Shown here: positions 56,035 to 64,000 of the stretch, piece after piece
How the letters are laid out: every line of letters begins with the position of its first letter
How positions within the stretch are numbered: position 1 is the stretch's first letter
Assembly: GCF_005503555.1 (NCBI RefSeq)
Contig: NZ_SCNG01000001.1
Coordinates: forward strand, 1,178,001-1,242,000
Direction of reading: 5' to 3'
Length of the DNA stretch: 64,000 bases
Source: Rudaea sp. 3F27F6
Lineage (GTDB): Bacteria > Pseudomonadota > Gammaproteobacteria > Xanthomonadales > Rhodanobacteraceae
The notes under the pieces: generated by a model
What the model was told of the DNA's origin: nothing
Seen by the model: only the letters and a program-made list of their open reading frames with translations
Databases searched by the model: none
Position numbers and translations under genes: made by a program

Positions 56035-56700
56035 TCAAGCCACCGCGTGCAGCATCTTCGCAACGATGTCGCGGTAGTCCTTGTGGCCGAAGATTGCCGA
56101 GCCGGCGACGAAGGTATCAGCGCCGGCGCGCGCGATGTCGCCGATGTTGTCCGCTTTGACGCCGCCGTCGATCTCGAGACGGATCGCGCGGCCGCTGCGG
56201 TCGATGCGCTCGCGCACTTCGCGCAGCTTGCCGAGCGCGGACGGAATGAAGCTCTGGCCGCCGAAGCCCGGATTGACGCTCATCAGCAGGATCAAGTCGA
56301 TCTTGTCCATCACGTAGTCGAGATAAGACAGCGGCGTGGCCGGATTGAATACGAGACCGGCGGTGCAGCCCGAATCGTGGATCAGGCCGATCGTGCGGTC
56401 GATATGCTCGCTCGCTTCGGGATGAAAACTGATGTGGCTCGCGCCGGCCTTGGCGAAGTCGGGCACGATGCGATCGACCGGCTTGACCATCAGATGCACG
56501 TCGATCGGCGCGGTCACACCGTGCTTGCGCAGCGCCTCGCAGACCAGCGGGCCGATCGTCAGGTTCGGCACATAGTGGTTGTCCATCACGTCGAAGTGCA
56601 CCCACTGCGCGCCTGCGGCGAGCACAGCGTCGACTTCCTCGCCGAGCTTGGCGAAGTTCGCGGAAAGAATCGAAGGGGCGATGACGGGAGATTGTTTCAT
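56035..56700 (-). CDS. rpe: Ribulose-phosphate 3-epimerase
   Basis: Interconverts ribulose-5-phosphate and xylulose-5-phosphate in the pentose phosphate and Calvin pathways. 221 residues, full length. TIM-barrel signatures: '[17 protein letters not shown]', '[19 protein letters not shown]' (metal ligands His/Asp), '[14 protein letters not shown]', '[15 protein letters not shown]' and '[31 protein letters not shown]'. The ATG at 56700 has no ribosome site; instead a run of 7-bp repeats starts 4 nt upstream. It converges with purU. Confidence 0.97.
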   Translation of the reverse strand: MKQSPVIAPSILSANFAKLGEEVDAVLAAGAQWVHFDVMDNHYVPNLTIGPLVCEALRKHGVTAPIDVHLMVKPVDRIVPDFAKAGASHISFHPEASEHIDRTIGLIHDSGCTAGLVFNPATPLSYLDYVMDKIDLILLMSVNPGFGGQSFIPSALGKLREVRERIDRSGRAIRLEIDGGVKADNIGDIARAGADTFVAGSAIFGHKDYRDIVAKMLHAVA

Positions 56701-56703
56701 GAG

Positions 56704-56749
56704 CCGGGATTCGGGATTCGGGATTCGGGATTCGGGATTCGGGATTCGG
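56704..56749. repeat. Heptamer tandem repeat (tcgggat) in the rpe leader
   Basis: Five perfect tcgggat units (56711-56745), one degenerate unit before (ccgggat) and a partial unit after. On the rpe strand the array lies at -4 to -49 from the ATG and replaces the usual ribosome-binding region. Copy-number change by slippage would alter leader length but not frame. Confidence 0.85.
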
Positions 56750-56804
56750 CAAAGGATAGCGCGATGGCCGTCGCGAATCTGCAGCGCTCAGTCGCGCATC
56801 GCGG

Positions 56805-57617
56805 TCATTTCATGCCGCGTTCGCTGCGGATCTGCTCGTAGGCCGCATTGATGTCGCGCGCGCGCTCTTCGGCGCGGCGCTTGAGTTCGTCGGGCACGTT
56901 GCCGAGTTTGTCCGGGTGATGCTGGCTCATGAGTTTGCGATAGGCGCGCTTGATCTCGGCATCACTCGCCGCGCTGCCGACGCCGAGCACGGTGTAGGGA
57001 TCCTTGCCACCCCTGTCGCCCGACGCCGTGCCGCGCGTGCGCTCGCCGCGCTGCGCGCGCACGTATTCTTCCCAGTTGTCGGGCGCGACATAGGCATAGC
57101 CCTTCATCACCGCGATGCCGATAAGCTGGCGCTCGTCGACGCCGAGCGCCGCGCAGAGCTTGCGCACCAGGGCGAGCTTGGCCGGCGCAAGCGGACCGTC
57201 GGCGCAGACGATGTCGAGCAGCAGGTCGATCAGGATGAAGGAGCGGTCGCGGCGCCCACGCGACCACGCGCGCAGTTGCACGATCGCGCTGGTCGTCGAA
57301 TAGTTCGGTTGCTTGCCCGCGTTGAACTGGCCGATCGCCGCGTTGCGCAGATCGGCGGAAAGCTGCAGGCGCAGCATCAGGTTCTCGGTCGCGGCGATTT
57401 CGGCCTCGGAAACGCGCCCGTCCGATTTCGCGATCGCGCCGGCCAGGCCGAACAGCGGCGCGACGAAGGACAGCGGCGCCGAATCGATCGGCGCGCCGAA
57501 GCTGCCGACGCTGCGGTCGAAGATGTGCCCGAGCGCGATGCAGACGAGGATCGCGACCGGGTTGTGGAATACGCCGATGCCGATCGCGAGGCCGATCAGC
57601 TTGCCCCAGATATTCAT
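56805..57617 (-). CDS. djlA: DjlA-type membrane-anchored co-chaperone (TerB-like and J domains)
   Basis: 270 residues from ATG 57617, the family's usual length. A hydrophobic N-terminal segment (about 5-35, '[28 protein letters not shown]') is followed by a TerB-like helical domain (about 55-185, '[17 protein letters not shown]', '[12 protein letters not shown]'), a short linker and a C-terminal J domain (about 205-270, '[34 protein letters not shown]') with intact HPD. It stimulates DnaK at the membrane. The in-frame GTG at 57629 is less likely. It diverges from purC. Confidence 0.9.
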   Translation of the reverse strand: MNIWGKLIGLAIGIGVFHNPVAILVCIALGHIFDRSVGSFGAPIDSAPLSFVAPLFGLAGAIAKSDGRVSEAEIAATENLMLRLQLSADLRNAAIGQFNAGKQPNYSTTSAIVQLRAWSRGRRDRSFILIDLLLDIVCADGPLAPAKLALVRKLCAALGVDERQLIGIAVMKGYAYVAPDNWEEYVRAQRGERTRGTASGDRGGKDPYTVLGVGSAASDAEIKRAYRKLMSQHHPDKLGNVPDELKRRAEERARDINAAYEQIRSERGMK

Positions 57618-57783
57618 GCGCGCATCCACATGCCGTCGCTGGCGCGCGCCGGCTCAGGAACGAAAAAAGGGAGTGTCATCGATCGTTGCCGCACTTTCGG
57701 AGCGCGAATTCTAGCCGAACGCGGCGCGCGCGGCTGAACCGCGCCTATCGGCCGCGGCCTACTCGGGACGGGACCACAGGCCC

Positions 57784-57815
57784 TACAATGCGCGCCTTCG
57801 CTCCGCATATCGAGG
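57784..57815 (+). promoter_or_regulatory. purC -10-like element and ribosome site
   Basis: TACAAT at 57784-57789 resembles a -10 box and overlaps the in-frame ATG at 57788. GAGG at 57812-57815 lies 5 nt before the GTG at 57821. Together they point to the GTG as the translation start. A good -35 is not visible. Confidence 0.45.
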
Positions 57816-57820
57816 TCGCC

Positions 57821-58717
57821 GTGCCCACTACGCTTTCGCAATCCCACCTGCCCGGCCTCGATCTGATCCATCGCGGCAAGGTGCGCGACGTCTACGCCCT
57901 GCCAGCGCAGGAACTGCTGATCGTGGCGAGCGACCGGCTCTCCGCGTTCGATGTGATCCTGCCCGACCCGATTCCGGGCAAGGGCGAGATGCTCTGCCAG
58001 ATTTCCAATTTCTGGTTCGCGAAAACCGCGCACCTCGTGCCGAATCACCTGACCGGCAAGAGCGTCGCCGCGGTGCTGCCGCCCGGCACCGATGCGAGTC
58101 TCTATGCAAAGCGCAGCGTGGTGACCAAGCGCCTCAAGCCGGTGCCGGTCGAGGCGATCGCGCGCGGCTACCTGATCGGCTCCGGCTGGAAGGACTACCA
58201 CGCGAGCGGCTCGCTATGCGGCATCAAGTTGCCGGCCGGACTGCGCCAGGCCGAGAAACTTGCCGCGCCGATCTTCACTCCGTCGACCAAAGCCGCGATC
58301 GGCGACCACGACGAGAACATCGGCTTCGACCAAGTCGTGGCGACGATCGGCGCCGACCTCGCCGAGCAGGTGCGCGACGCGACCTTGAAAATTTATACTT
58401 TTGCCGCCGAGTTCGCCGCGTCGCGCGGCATCCTGATCGCCGACACCAAGTTCGAGTTCGGCACCGACGCGGACGGCAAGCTCTATGTCATGGACGAGAT
58501 GCTGACGCCCGATTCCTCGCGCTTCTGGCCGGCCGACGAATACCGCGTCGGCATCAGTCCGCCAAGCTACGACAAGCAGTTCGTGCGCGACTACCTGGAA
58601 ACGCTGGACTGGAACAAGACCGCGCCCGGTCCGGCGCTGCCGCGCGCGGTGATCGACGGCACCTCGGCGAAGTACGCCGAAGCGCTCAAGCGCCTCGCCG
58701 GCATCGAACTCGACTGA
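57821..58717 (+). CDS. purC: Phosphoribosylaminoimidazole-succinocarboxamide synthase
   Basis: Joins aspartate to CAIR in purine synthesis. 298 residues from the GTG at 57821 ([25 protein letters not shown]), the length of the yeast-like SAICAR synthases common in this group. Motifs: 'GKVRDVYAL', '[15 protein letters not shown]', '[14 protein letters not shown]', '[24 protein letters not shown]', 'DHDENIGF', '[10 protein letters not shown]' and '[19 protein letters not shown]'. ATG 57788 is in frame but overlaps a -10-like box. It is followed after 28 bp by a DUF1697 gene. Confidence 0.95.
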   Translation: MPTTLSQSHLPGLDLIHRGKVRDVYALPAQELLIVASDRLSAFDVILPDPIPGKGEMLCQISNFWFAKTAHLVPNHLTGKSVAAVLPPGTDASLYAKRSVVTKRLKPVPVEAIARGYLIGSGWKDYHASGSLCGIKLPAGLRQAEKLAAPIFTPSTKAAIGDHDENIGFDQVVATIGADLAEQVRDATLKIYTFAAEFAASRGILIADTKFEFGTDADGKLYVMDEMLTPDSSRFWPADEYRVGISPPSYDKQFVRDYLETLDWNKTAPGPALPRAVIDGTSAKYAEALKRLAGIELD

Positions 58718-58745
58718 GCGCGACGCGCTCGCACGGAATCGCTGC

Positions 58746-59255
58746 GTGCCCACTTACGCCGCCCTGCTGCGCGCCGTGAACGTCGGCGGTACCGGCAAGC
58801 TGCCGATGGCCGACCTGCGCGCGATGTGCGAGTCGATCGGCTTTGCCGATGCGCGCACCTATATCGCCAGCGGCAACGTCGTATTCAAGAGCCGGCTCGG
58901 CGAATCAGCAGTCAAGGCCAAGCTGGAGCGTTGCCTGGAAGCCTACGCCGGCAAACCGGTCGGCGTGCTGGTACGCACCGGCGCAGAACTGGCCGCGGTG
59001 CTCGCGGCCAATCCGTTCAAAACCACGGCAGCAAACCGCACGCTCGCCATCTTCCTCGACGCGGCACCGCCGGCGAATACGCTGGCGACCGTGAGCGGCC
59101 GGCAAACCGAAGCCGTCGCGCTCGGCGCACGCGAAATCTACGTACACTACCCCGCCGGCATGGCGCAGTCGAAGCTGAAAATCGGCGCCGCCAAGGCAGG
59201 CACGGCACGCAATATGAACACCGTGGAGAAGCTGGCCGAGTGGACGGCGGAGTGA
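58746..59255 (+). CDS. DUF1697-family protein
   Basis: 169 residues; GTG start at 58746. The family pattern is clear: 'YAALLRAVNVGGTGKLPMADLRAMCESIGFADARTYIASGNVVFKS', 'VLVRTGAELAAVLAANPF', 'LAIFLDAAPP', 'AREIYVHYPAGMAQSKL' and 'GTARNMNTVEKLAEW'. Function is unknown; proteins of this family are small, soluble and widespread. It is probably co-transcribed with purC. Confidence 0.92.
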   Translation: MPTYAALLRAVNVGGTGKLPMADLRAMCESIGFADARTYIASGNVVFKSRLGESAVKAKLERCLEAYAGKPVGVLVRTGAELAAVLAANPFKTTAANRTLAIFLDAAPPANTLATVSGRQTEAVALGAREIYVHYPAGMAQSKLKIGAAKAGTARNMNTVEKLAEWTAE

Positions 59256-59378
59256 ATCGCCGGCGCCGGAGCGCGGCCCGGCGTCCGCGCAATATTTGCG
59301 CTGGACGGGCGCCCGCTGCAGAAACCTGCGGTCAACGGCCGCTTGTCGCGCGCGGATCGATGTGATATCTGTATGCCC

Positions 59379-59462
59379 ATGACCTCCATCCGTCGCGGCT
59401 ACTTTTTTTGGTATTACGACATTCCCAAGCCGTCGGCGGAGGAAGGGGCGCGATCGATCTGA
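59379..59462 (+). CDS. Aromatic-amino-acid leader peptide of aroG
   Basis: 27-residue peptide MTSIRRGYFFWYYDIPKPSA followed by EEGARSI. Six consecutive aromatic codons (Tyr-Phe-Phe-Trp-Tyr-Tyr, 59400-59417) form a sensor for charged tRNA-Tyr, -Phe and -Trp. An in-frame ATG at 59373 would add two residues. Stalling at the aromatic run would free the tcggcgg strand and prevent the terminator at 59487-59518, letting aroG be transcribed when aromatic amino acids are scarce. Confidence 0.8.
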   Translation: MTSIRRGYFFWYYDIPKPSAEEGARSI

Positions 59463-59486
59463 AGATTTCGCAAAACGAATACCCTC

Positions 59487-59518
59487 AAAAAACCGCCGGC
59501 CCGCCCGGCGGTTTTTTT
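59487..59518 (+). terminator. Intrinsic terminator of the aroG attenuator
   Basis: Arms aaccgccgg (59491-59499) and ccggcggtt (59505-59513) with a 5-nt loop, extended by A6/T7 runs. The T7 tract at 59512-59518 follows the stem. It ends 47 nt before the aroG ATG and well after the upstream DUF1697 gene. Confidence 0.85.
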
Positions 59519-59565
59519 ATGCGTTGTTTTTACCCTGATTCCCCTACCAGCCAGAGGTTTTCATC

Positions 59566-60651
59566 ATGACCAGCCACCACACCGACGATCTGCGCATCGC
59601 CGAACTCAAGGAACTGTCGACGCCCGCGCAGGTGATCGGCGAATTCCCGCTCGACGCGCGCAGCGAGGAAACCGTCGCCTCCGCGCGCGCGGCCGTGCAT
59701 GCCTCCCTCGACGGCAGCAGCGACCGCCTCGTCGTCGTCGTCGGGCCGTGTTCGATTCACGACACCGCGGCGGCGATCGAGTATGCGCAGCGCCTGCGCA
59801 AGGAGCGCGAACGCCACGCCGGCGAGCTCGAAATCGTCATGCGCGTCTATTTTGAGAAACCGCGCACCACGGTCGGCTGGAAGGGCCTGATCAACGATCC
59901 CGATCTCGACGGCAGCTTCCGCATCGACAAGGGCCTGCGCCTCGCGCGCGGCCTGCTGCGCGACATCAATGCGCTCGGCCTGCCGGCCGGCTGCGAATTC
60001 CTCGACATGATCACGCCGCAGTACATCGCCGACCTCGTCGCCTGGGGCGCGATCGGCGCGCGCACGACCGAGAGCCAGGTGCACCGCGAACTCGCTTCCG
60101 GCCTGTCCTGCCCGGTCGGATTCAAGAACGGCACCGACGGCAATGTGAAGATCGCGGTCGACGCGGTGCTGTCCGCGGCGAGCCCGCATCATTTCATGGC
60201 GGTGACCAAGGAAGGCCGCACCGCGATCGCGGCGACGCGCGGCAACCGCGACTGCCACGTGATCCTGCGCGGCGGCAAGACGCCGAACTACGACGCGGCG
60301 AGCGTCGACGCGGCATGCAGCGCAATTGCCAAATCCGGTCTCGGCGCGCGCGTGATGATCGACGCGAGCCACGCGAATTCGTCGAAGAATCCGGACAACC
60401 AGCCGAAGGTCGTCGACGATATCGCGCTACAGATCGAAGCGGGCGAACGGCGCATCATCGGTGTGATGATCGAAAGCCATCTGGTCGGCGGACGCCAGGA
60501 TCTCGTCGACGGCCGCGCGCTGCGCTACGGCCAGAGCATCACCGACGGCTGCATCGACTGGGACGCGACGGTGCGCACGCTCGACCGGCTTGCACAGGCT
60601 GTGCGCACGCGACGTGCTACTGGGCGATCGAATTCCGATCTGGCGGCTTGA
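59566..60651 (+). CDS. aroG: 3-deoxy-7-phosphoheptulonate (DAHP) synthase, class I
   Basis: First step of the shikimate pathway: PEP plus erythrose-4-phosphate to DAHP. 361 residues, family length, with AGAGG 9 nt before the ATG. Motifs: 'LVVVVGPCSIHDTAAAIEYAQRL', 'MRVYFEKPRTTVGWKGLINDPDLDGS', 'PAGCEFLDMITPQYIADLVAWGAIGARTTESQVHRELASGLSCPVGFKNGTDGN', 'VILRGGKTPNYD', 'MIDASHANSSKNP' and 'VMIESHLVGGRQ'. Which aromatic amino acid inhibits it cannot be told safely. Expression is probably attenuated by a leader peptide responding to Tyr, Phe and Trp. Confidence 0.97.
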   Translation: MTSHHTDDLRIAELKELSTPAQVIGEFPLDARSEETVASARAAVHASLDGSSDRLVVVVGPCSIHDTAAAIEYAQRLRKERERHAGELEIVMRVYFEKPRTTVGWKGLINDPDLDGSFRIDKGLRLARGLLRDINALGLPAGCEFLDMITPQYIADLVAWGAIGARTTESQVHRELASGLSCPVGFKNGTDGNVKIAVDAVLSAASPHHFMAVTKEGRTAIAATRGNRDCHVILRGGKTPNYDAASVDAACSAIAKSGLGARVMIDASHANSSKNPDNQPKVVDDIALQIEAGERRIIGVMIESHLVGGRQDLVDGRALRYGQSITDGCIDWDATVRTLDRLAQAVRTRRATGRSNSDLAA

Positions 60652-60663
60652 AGAGCATTTTTT

Positions 60664-60850
60664 TGCCACGGATAAGAGCGAAAGAACACGGGTAAGGACG
60701 GATGGAGCGGGGGCAGAAATTCGATTCGTTCACTCTGCCGTTCTTGTCCGTGTCCATCCGTGTAATCCGTGTCTTATTGCTTGCTTCTCGGCGATCAGAT
60801 TCCTAGCCGGCTGCCGTGTACATCGGCCGATCCGTGTCTTAATCTTCTTT
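60664..60850. repeat. Degenerate ccgtgt-type repeat region upstream of ogt
   Basis: Between aroG and ogt. gccacggat (60665-60673) and several atccgtgt or gtccgtgt words (60745-60772, 60829-60838) form an imperfect inverted array like that at 55911-56021. No gene is seen in 60652-60880. Confidence 0.5.
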
Positions 60851-60880
60851 CGCCGCCTGCCCGGATTTACAATCGCCGCC

Positions 60881-61378
60881 ATGTCGACGGTGTACTACGA
60901 CTATATGCAGACTCCGATCGGCCGCCTGATGCTCGCGGTCGATGGTCGCGGCCTGCGTCATGTCGATTTCGAGAACGGCAAATATCCGGCGACGATCGGC
61001 GAAGACTGGGAACGCGGCGCCGGCGCCCTGCATGAAGCGCGCGCGCAGCTCAAGGCGTATTTCGCCGGTAAGCTGACCTCATTCGACCTGCCCCTTTCGC
61101 CGCAAGGCACCGACTTTCAGCAGCAAGTGTGGCTGGCCTTGCTGAGTATTCCCTACGGCGCGACAACGACCTACGGCGAGATCGCGCGCGAACTCGGCGA
61201 CGCCAATGCGACGCGCGCGGTCGGCGCGGCGAACGGACGCAATCCGCTGCCGATCATCGTGCCCTGCCATCGCGTGATCGGTGCGAACGGCAGTCTGACC
61301 GGCTTCGGCGGTGGCCTGCCGACCAAGCGTTGGCTGCTCGACCATGAACAACAGTACAGCGCTTTTCGGCTGACCTAG
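60881..61378 (+). CDS. ogt: Methylated-DNA-protein-cysteine S-methyltransferase
   Basis: Suicide repair protein that takes methyl groups from O6-methylguanine. 165 residues (MSTVYYDYMQTPIGRLML). The active site is PCHRV with Cys129 (IIVPCHRVIGANG), preceded by the HTH 'TTYGEIARELGDANATRAVGAANGRNPLP' and followed by 'LTGFGGGLPTKRWLLDHE'. TACAAT at 60868-60873 resembles a -10 box and would start transcripts at about 60880, so the mRNA may be leaderless. Longer frames upstream are repeat sequence. Confidence 0.95.
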   Translation: MSTVYYDYMQTPIGRLMLAVDGRGLRHVDFENGKYPATIGEDWERGAGALHEARAQLKAYFAGKLTSFDLPLSPQGTDFQQQVWLALLSIPYGATTTYGEIARELGDANATRAVGAANGRNPLPIIVPCHRVIGANGSLTGFGGGLPTKRWLLDHEQQYSAFRLT

Positions 61379-61445
61379 GCCGAACCCGTCGATCCGAAGG
61401 GCATTGAAGTTTTCGTCCACTTTCAGAAAAAAGACGAGGCGCACC

Positions 61446-62672
61446 ATGGCACTGGTCCACGATCTGCGCGACATCATCAATCTGGCGCATGCACGAGCTT
61501 GGGATGCGGCCATCAAGCACGGGAAGTCCTCTCCCGATGAACCCGGCATTGTTTCGCAATTGGTGCGATCCACCACCTGTCAGGACATGACCGCTGCCGT
61601 CGCGAAGTGGCCGGCCGCGCTCGGCAACACTTACGCCACGCTTTCGGGGAGCTTTATCCACCAGTCTCCGAAAGTGGAATTCAATTTCAACGGAATGCGG
61701 AGAACGACGGAGATAGGAGATTTGCTCCTGATCGCGATCGATCACGCCAATCAAAGCGGCACAGCAACCTTGCTTCAGGCGAAAAAGTCGGCGCAGAGAA
61801 GCACCGGCGCACTGGCGGGCGGAAACGCCGACGCCCAATTCCATCTCTACGAACAATGGCCGCAGTTCATCAGCGCCAATAGCACTTTCCCGCAGCATAG
61901 TCCCAGAACAAAAAGCGACTGGGATCTGTTGGTACAGCCGGATACCGGAAGTTATCTGACGGTCTACGACGATCATGCCTACCAAGTTCCACCCTTGGCA
62001 GGCAGTTGGGCACCGCAACGGGGCCCTCGGCACGCAGCGTTCCAAACCACCTTCGATTGCAGTGTTCAACGAGACGACGCGAGCATGACATTCGGCAGTC
62101 CGCTGGCAGCGGGAGCCAGTATCACTACCGGCGTCGATTGCCCCAGTCTTCTCGGCGACTTCATGCAAGCGCTGCTGCTTGGACGGCAGGGGCGACCGTT
62201 CCAGTTGCTCACCTTACCCAATGCGATCTTCACCGACTGGGATCATTTCATCGACGAAATGCTCAGACTCGGCGCCAAGGCGAGCTATACGTTCAATCAC
62301 GCGGCCAGCGGTGCGAAAAACCAACCCCGACATCGCGTCCTCGCTCTCTGCAATGACTTTCCGGCCCAGGCATTGGCTGCGACAACGCTTTTTGATCCGC
62401 GGAGCGCCGAAGCCATCCGCACCATTGCAAAAGCGATCTGGGGTAAGACTGACTTTCACTCCTACATGAAGTGGCGTGATTGGTTACACGAATGGCCTGT
62501 CTTCGACGCGCCCATGCCGACACCCGGCGTTCCCGATTTCATCCCGCCGCCCGGCGAAGCCGATAGAGGCCCCGAAGGAGGCGGTCTCGGCATGCTCGTA
62601 TTCCACCTCTTCGGAATGGATGGAGAACAAGCCCGCCCACGTCCCGAATGGGACGGCGGCATTCGCCGTTAG
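61446..62672 (+). CDS. Hypothetical protein with a PD-(D/E)XK/Mrr-like nuclease signature
   Basis: 408 residues from ATG 61446; a TTG at 61404 is in frame. I do not recognise a named family. Residues about 75-115 hold 'VEFN', then E89-I-GD92-LLLI and, after about 18 residues, LLQ111-A-K113-K. That is the strand-Asp/strand-QxK arrangement of Mrr-type restriction nucleases. The rest is unassigned, with a Pro/Gly-rich tail (about 370-408). No signal peptide or membrane helix is seen. Base composition is noticeably less GC-rich than ogt and the neighbours, which suggests transfer. It stands alone, so any defence role would be as a single-gene system. An effector role is only inferred. Confidence 0.6.
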   Translation: MALVHDLRDIINLAHARAWDAAIKHGKSSPDEPGIVSQLVRSTTCQDMTAAVAKWPAALGNTYATLSGSFIHQSPKVEFNFNGMRRTTEIGDLLLIAIDHANQSGTATLLQAKKSAQRSTGALAGGNADAQFHLYEQWPQFISANSTFPQHSPRTKSDWDLLVQPDTGSYLTVYDDHAYQVPPLAGSWAPQRGPRHAAFQTTFDCSVQRDDASMTFGSPLAAGASITTGVDCPSLLGDFMQALLLGRQGRPFQLLTLPNAIFTDWDHFIDEMLRLGAKASYTFNHAASGAKNQPRHRVLALCNDFPAQALAATTLFDPRSAEAIRTIAKAIWGKTDFHSYMKWRDWLHEWPVFDAPMPTPGVPDFIPPPGEADRGPEGGGLGMLVFHLFGMDGEQARPRPEWDGGIRR

Positions 62673-62837
62673 TCCGACGTCGCGTAGGCGACGTACTGCT
62701 GCTCAGCGAGCCAAGCAGCATTCGCTGCGACCGCGTAACGCGTTTCTTCGTCTTGGTGGAGTAACCTGACGCTGCGAATCTGCTTCGCGCTCGAAGCACA
62801 ATCAAACGACCTCGTTCCACTCCCGACCAAAACGCCG

Positions 62838-63164
62838 ATGAGCAAGTACGCCGCCATCCTTGGTTCCTGTCTGCTGGCCGCCACGCTGTCGGCGTGTTCG
62901 ACGTATCAGGCCTACCGCAAATGCGGATTCGGCGGCTGTCCCGGCGACGAGCAGATCGCGGCGCAGGTGAACGAGGCTCTGCTCAATACGCCCGGTATCA
63001 GCTACTGGACCATCGACGTGCAGTCGCTCGACCACGTCGTCTACCTGCACGGCCTCGTCGATACCAATCCCGAGCGCGCGAAGGTCGAGGAAATCGCTTT
63101 TCAGGCTTCGGGCGGCAAGAAAATCGTCGACTCGATCGAGCTGCGCAACGCAACGCGCTACTGA
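62838..63164 (+). CDS. BON-domain lipoprotein
   Basis: 108 residues. Signal peptide with lipobox L-S-A-C (Cys20 would be lipidated), then a BON domain about 40-105: 'DEQIAAQVNEALLNTPGISYWTIDVQSLDHVVYLHGLVDTNPERAKVEEIAFQASGGKKIVDSIEL'. BON proteins sit at the envelope and bind phospholipid. It stands alone; the spacer 62673-62837 has no gene. Confidence 0.9.
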   Translation: MSKYAAILGSCLLAATLSACSTYQAYRKCGFGGCPGDEQIAAQVNEALLNTPGISYWTIDVQSLDHVVYLHGLVDTNPERAKVEEIAFQASGGKKIVDSIELRNATRY

Positions 63165-63239
63165 AATCGGCGACGCCGGTTTCTCAAGGCCACGCCGCGC
63201 AATCCGTCGGCATAACCTTCGTTCATCACGCCGGGACCG

Positions 63240-64000
63240 TCACTTCGCCGGCTTGCCGTCCGCATCGAGTATCTGCACGTCGGCGATCTTCAGATCAGCG
63301 ATCGATTTTTCGATCTGCTTGCGGTCACCGACCATGACCCAGGTCAACGCGCCGGGGCGAACGACCTCTTTCGCCGCGGCCTGCACGGCCGCATCCGTCT
63401 GCGTTTCGATGCGCTGCTTCGCCGTTTGCACCCAGTCGTCCGCGCGGCGATACACGACCACGCCCTGCAGCGCGAGAAGCACATCTTGCGTGGTTTCGTA
63501 GTTGGCCGGCAGCGCGCGCGCGTCGTTGGCCTTGACCTTGGCGATCTCGGCCGCCGTCAGCGGCTTCGTGCCGACGAGAGCCTGCGCTTCGCTCAGCATC
63601 TCCTTCATCGAATCGGCGGTCTTGTCCGCCTGCACCGGTGCATAGAGCAGGAACGGACGCTGCCCGAGCGCATTCTGCGAAAAGCTGAAGGCGCCGTAGG
63701 CCCAGTGTTTTTCCTCGCGCAGATTCATGTTGAGGCGCGAAGTGAACAAGCCGCCGAAGGCGTTGTTCACGGTGTCGATCTCAGTGGTGTTCGGTGCCAG
63801 CGTCGACGGCGAGACGATGCCGGCGATGATCACCGACTGCTGCGAACCCGGCCGGTCCATCAGATACATGCGCGGCCGCGCCGGCACGCTCGCGGACGGC
63901 AGACTCTTCTTCGGCAGCGGCGATTTCGGCGCGGCCCAATCGCCGATCGCCGCATCGAGCTTGGCGATGATTTCATCGAGCGTGATGTCGCCGGCAACGA
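63240..64000 (-). CDS. M16-family peptidase, C-terminal part (cut by right edge)
   Basis: Partial gene; 253 codons are open to the window edge. This is the inactive C-terminal M16 domain: 'MYLMDRPGSQQSVIIAGIVSPSTLAPNTTEIDTVNNAFGGLFTSRLNMNLREEKHWAYGAFSFSQNALGQRPFLLYAPVQADKT', followed by the closing region ending DGKPAK. In pitrilysin-like periplasmic M16 proteins the catalytic HxxEH is in the N-terminal domain, which lies outside the window, so activity cannot be judged. The R-L-x-x-x-L-R-E-E pattern is the conserved inactive-domain hallmark. Confidence 0.9.
   Translation of the reverse strand, partial: VAGDITLDEIIAKLDAAIGDWAAPKSPLPKKSLPSASVPARPRMYLMDRPGSQQSVIIAGIVSPSTLAPNTTEIDTVNNAFGGLFTSRLNMNLREEKHWAYGAFSFSQNALGQRPFLLYAPVQADKTADSMKEMLSEAQALVGTKPLTAAEIAKVKANDARALPANYETTQDVLLALQGVVVYRRADDWVQTAKQRIETQTDAAVQAAAKEVVRPGALTWVMVGDRKQIEKSIADLKIADVQILDADGKPAK

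Larger units (their letters stand above)
59256..59565 (+). promoter_or_regulatory. aroG leader region (transcription attenuator)
   Basis: 310 bp containing a short leader ORF (59379-59462), a possible antiterminator strand tcggcgg (59433-59439) and an intrinsic terminator (59487-59518) just before aroG. Its 7-nt strand can pair with the 5' arm ccgccgg (59493-59499) of the terminator, with one G:U pair. This is the classical ribosome-stalling attenuator layout. The segment 59256-59370 shows no other element. Confidence 0.75.

Noticed and set aside
56704..56749. CRISPR-like repeat array
   Set aside because: 7-bp head-to-tail units without spacers; a simple tandem repeat, not CRISPR. No other candidate array was seen.
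62669..62884. 71-codon minus-strand frame near the BON lipoprotein
   Set aside because: Overlaps the lipoprotein's signal peptide region and has no supporting motif or ribosome site.

Overview
The window is high-GC, gene-dense DNA. The gene mix fits a free-living gammaproteobacterium of the Xanthomonadales/Lysobacterales type, perhaps Rhodanobacteraceae: ECF41 sigma factor, PepSY-linked two-component genes, TonB-dependent receptors, purC/rpe/purU/trpE/aroG as single genes, and dispersed REP-like palindromes. This is an inference from content; no rRNA or tRNA gene was seen to fix the taxonomy. Most genes are on ordinary chromosome-like housekeeping or accessory loci, and no phage, IS transposase, integrase or CRISPR array was found.

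Layout. 1-4435 (minus) is an oligopeptide-type ABC transporter (fused double ATPase cut by the left edge, two permeases) led by a C45 acyltransferase/hydrolase gene, divergent from a TonB receptor (4684) and an SGNH hydrolase. 7745-10768 holds small accessory genes (secreted protein, methyltransferase, DUF5990, AraC/VOC pair). 11139-15830 is an operon behind a strong Fur-box match: di-heme peroxidase, porin, FMN-binding protein, ApbE flavin transferase and a His-rich membrane protein. 15925-19467 holds a serine hydrolase and an ECF41 sigma factor with its carboxymuconolactone-decarboxylase partner, both preceded by textbook ECF41 promoters. 19536-26683 holds a PepSY/response regulator/kinase set and an RND efflux pair. 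26684-27501 is a gene-free block of nested palindromes bounded by an 86-bp inverted repeat.

27502-35569 is the most interesting block: a coiled-coil porin and a TonB receptor diverge from a region with a Pho-box-like sequence. The receptor is followed by three diverged PstS-like binding proteins and a small secreted protein, with no ABC permease or ATPase. The small protein's domain occurs twice in a protein at 43173-44042, in a second locus (39445-46338) with two beta-propeller proteins, a CitS-type carrier and a divergent two-component system.

46363-64000 carries trpE, a streptothricin-acetyltransferase-like GNAT, a Sel1-like protein, a two-component system resembling the proteobacterial dedicated-sortase type with an extra membrane protein inserted, purU (flanked by a 100-bp inverted repeat), rpe (with a heptamer tandem repeat in its leader), djlA, purC, DUF1697, aroG, ogt, an orphan nuclease-like protein, a BON lipoprotein and a truncated M16 peptidase. 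aroG is preceded by an unannotated leader peptide with consecutive Tyr-Phe-Phe-Trp-Tyr-Tyr codons and a terminator, i.e. a ribosome-mediated attenuator.
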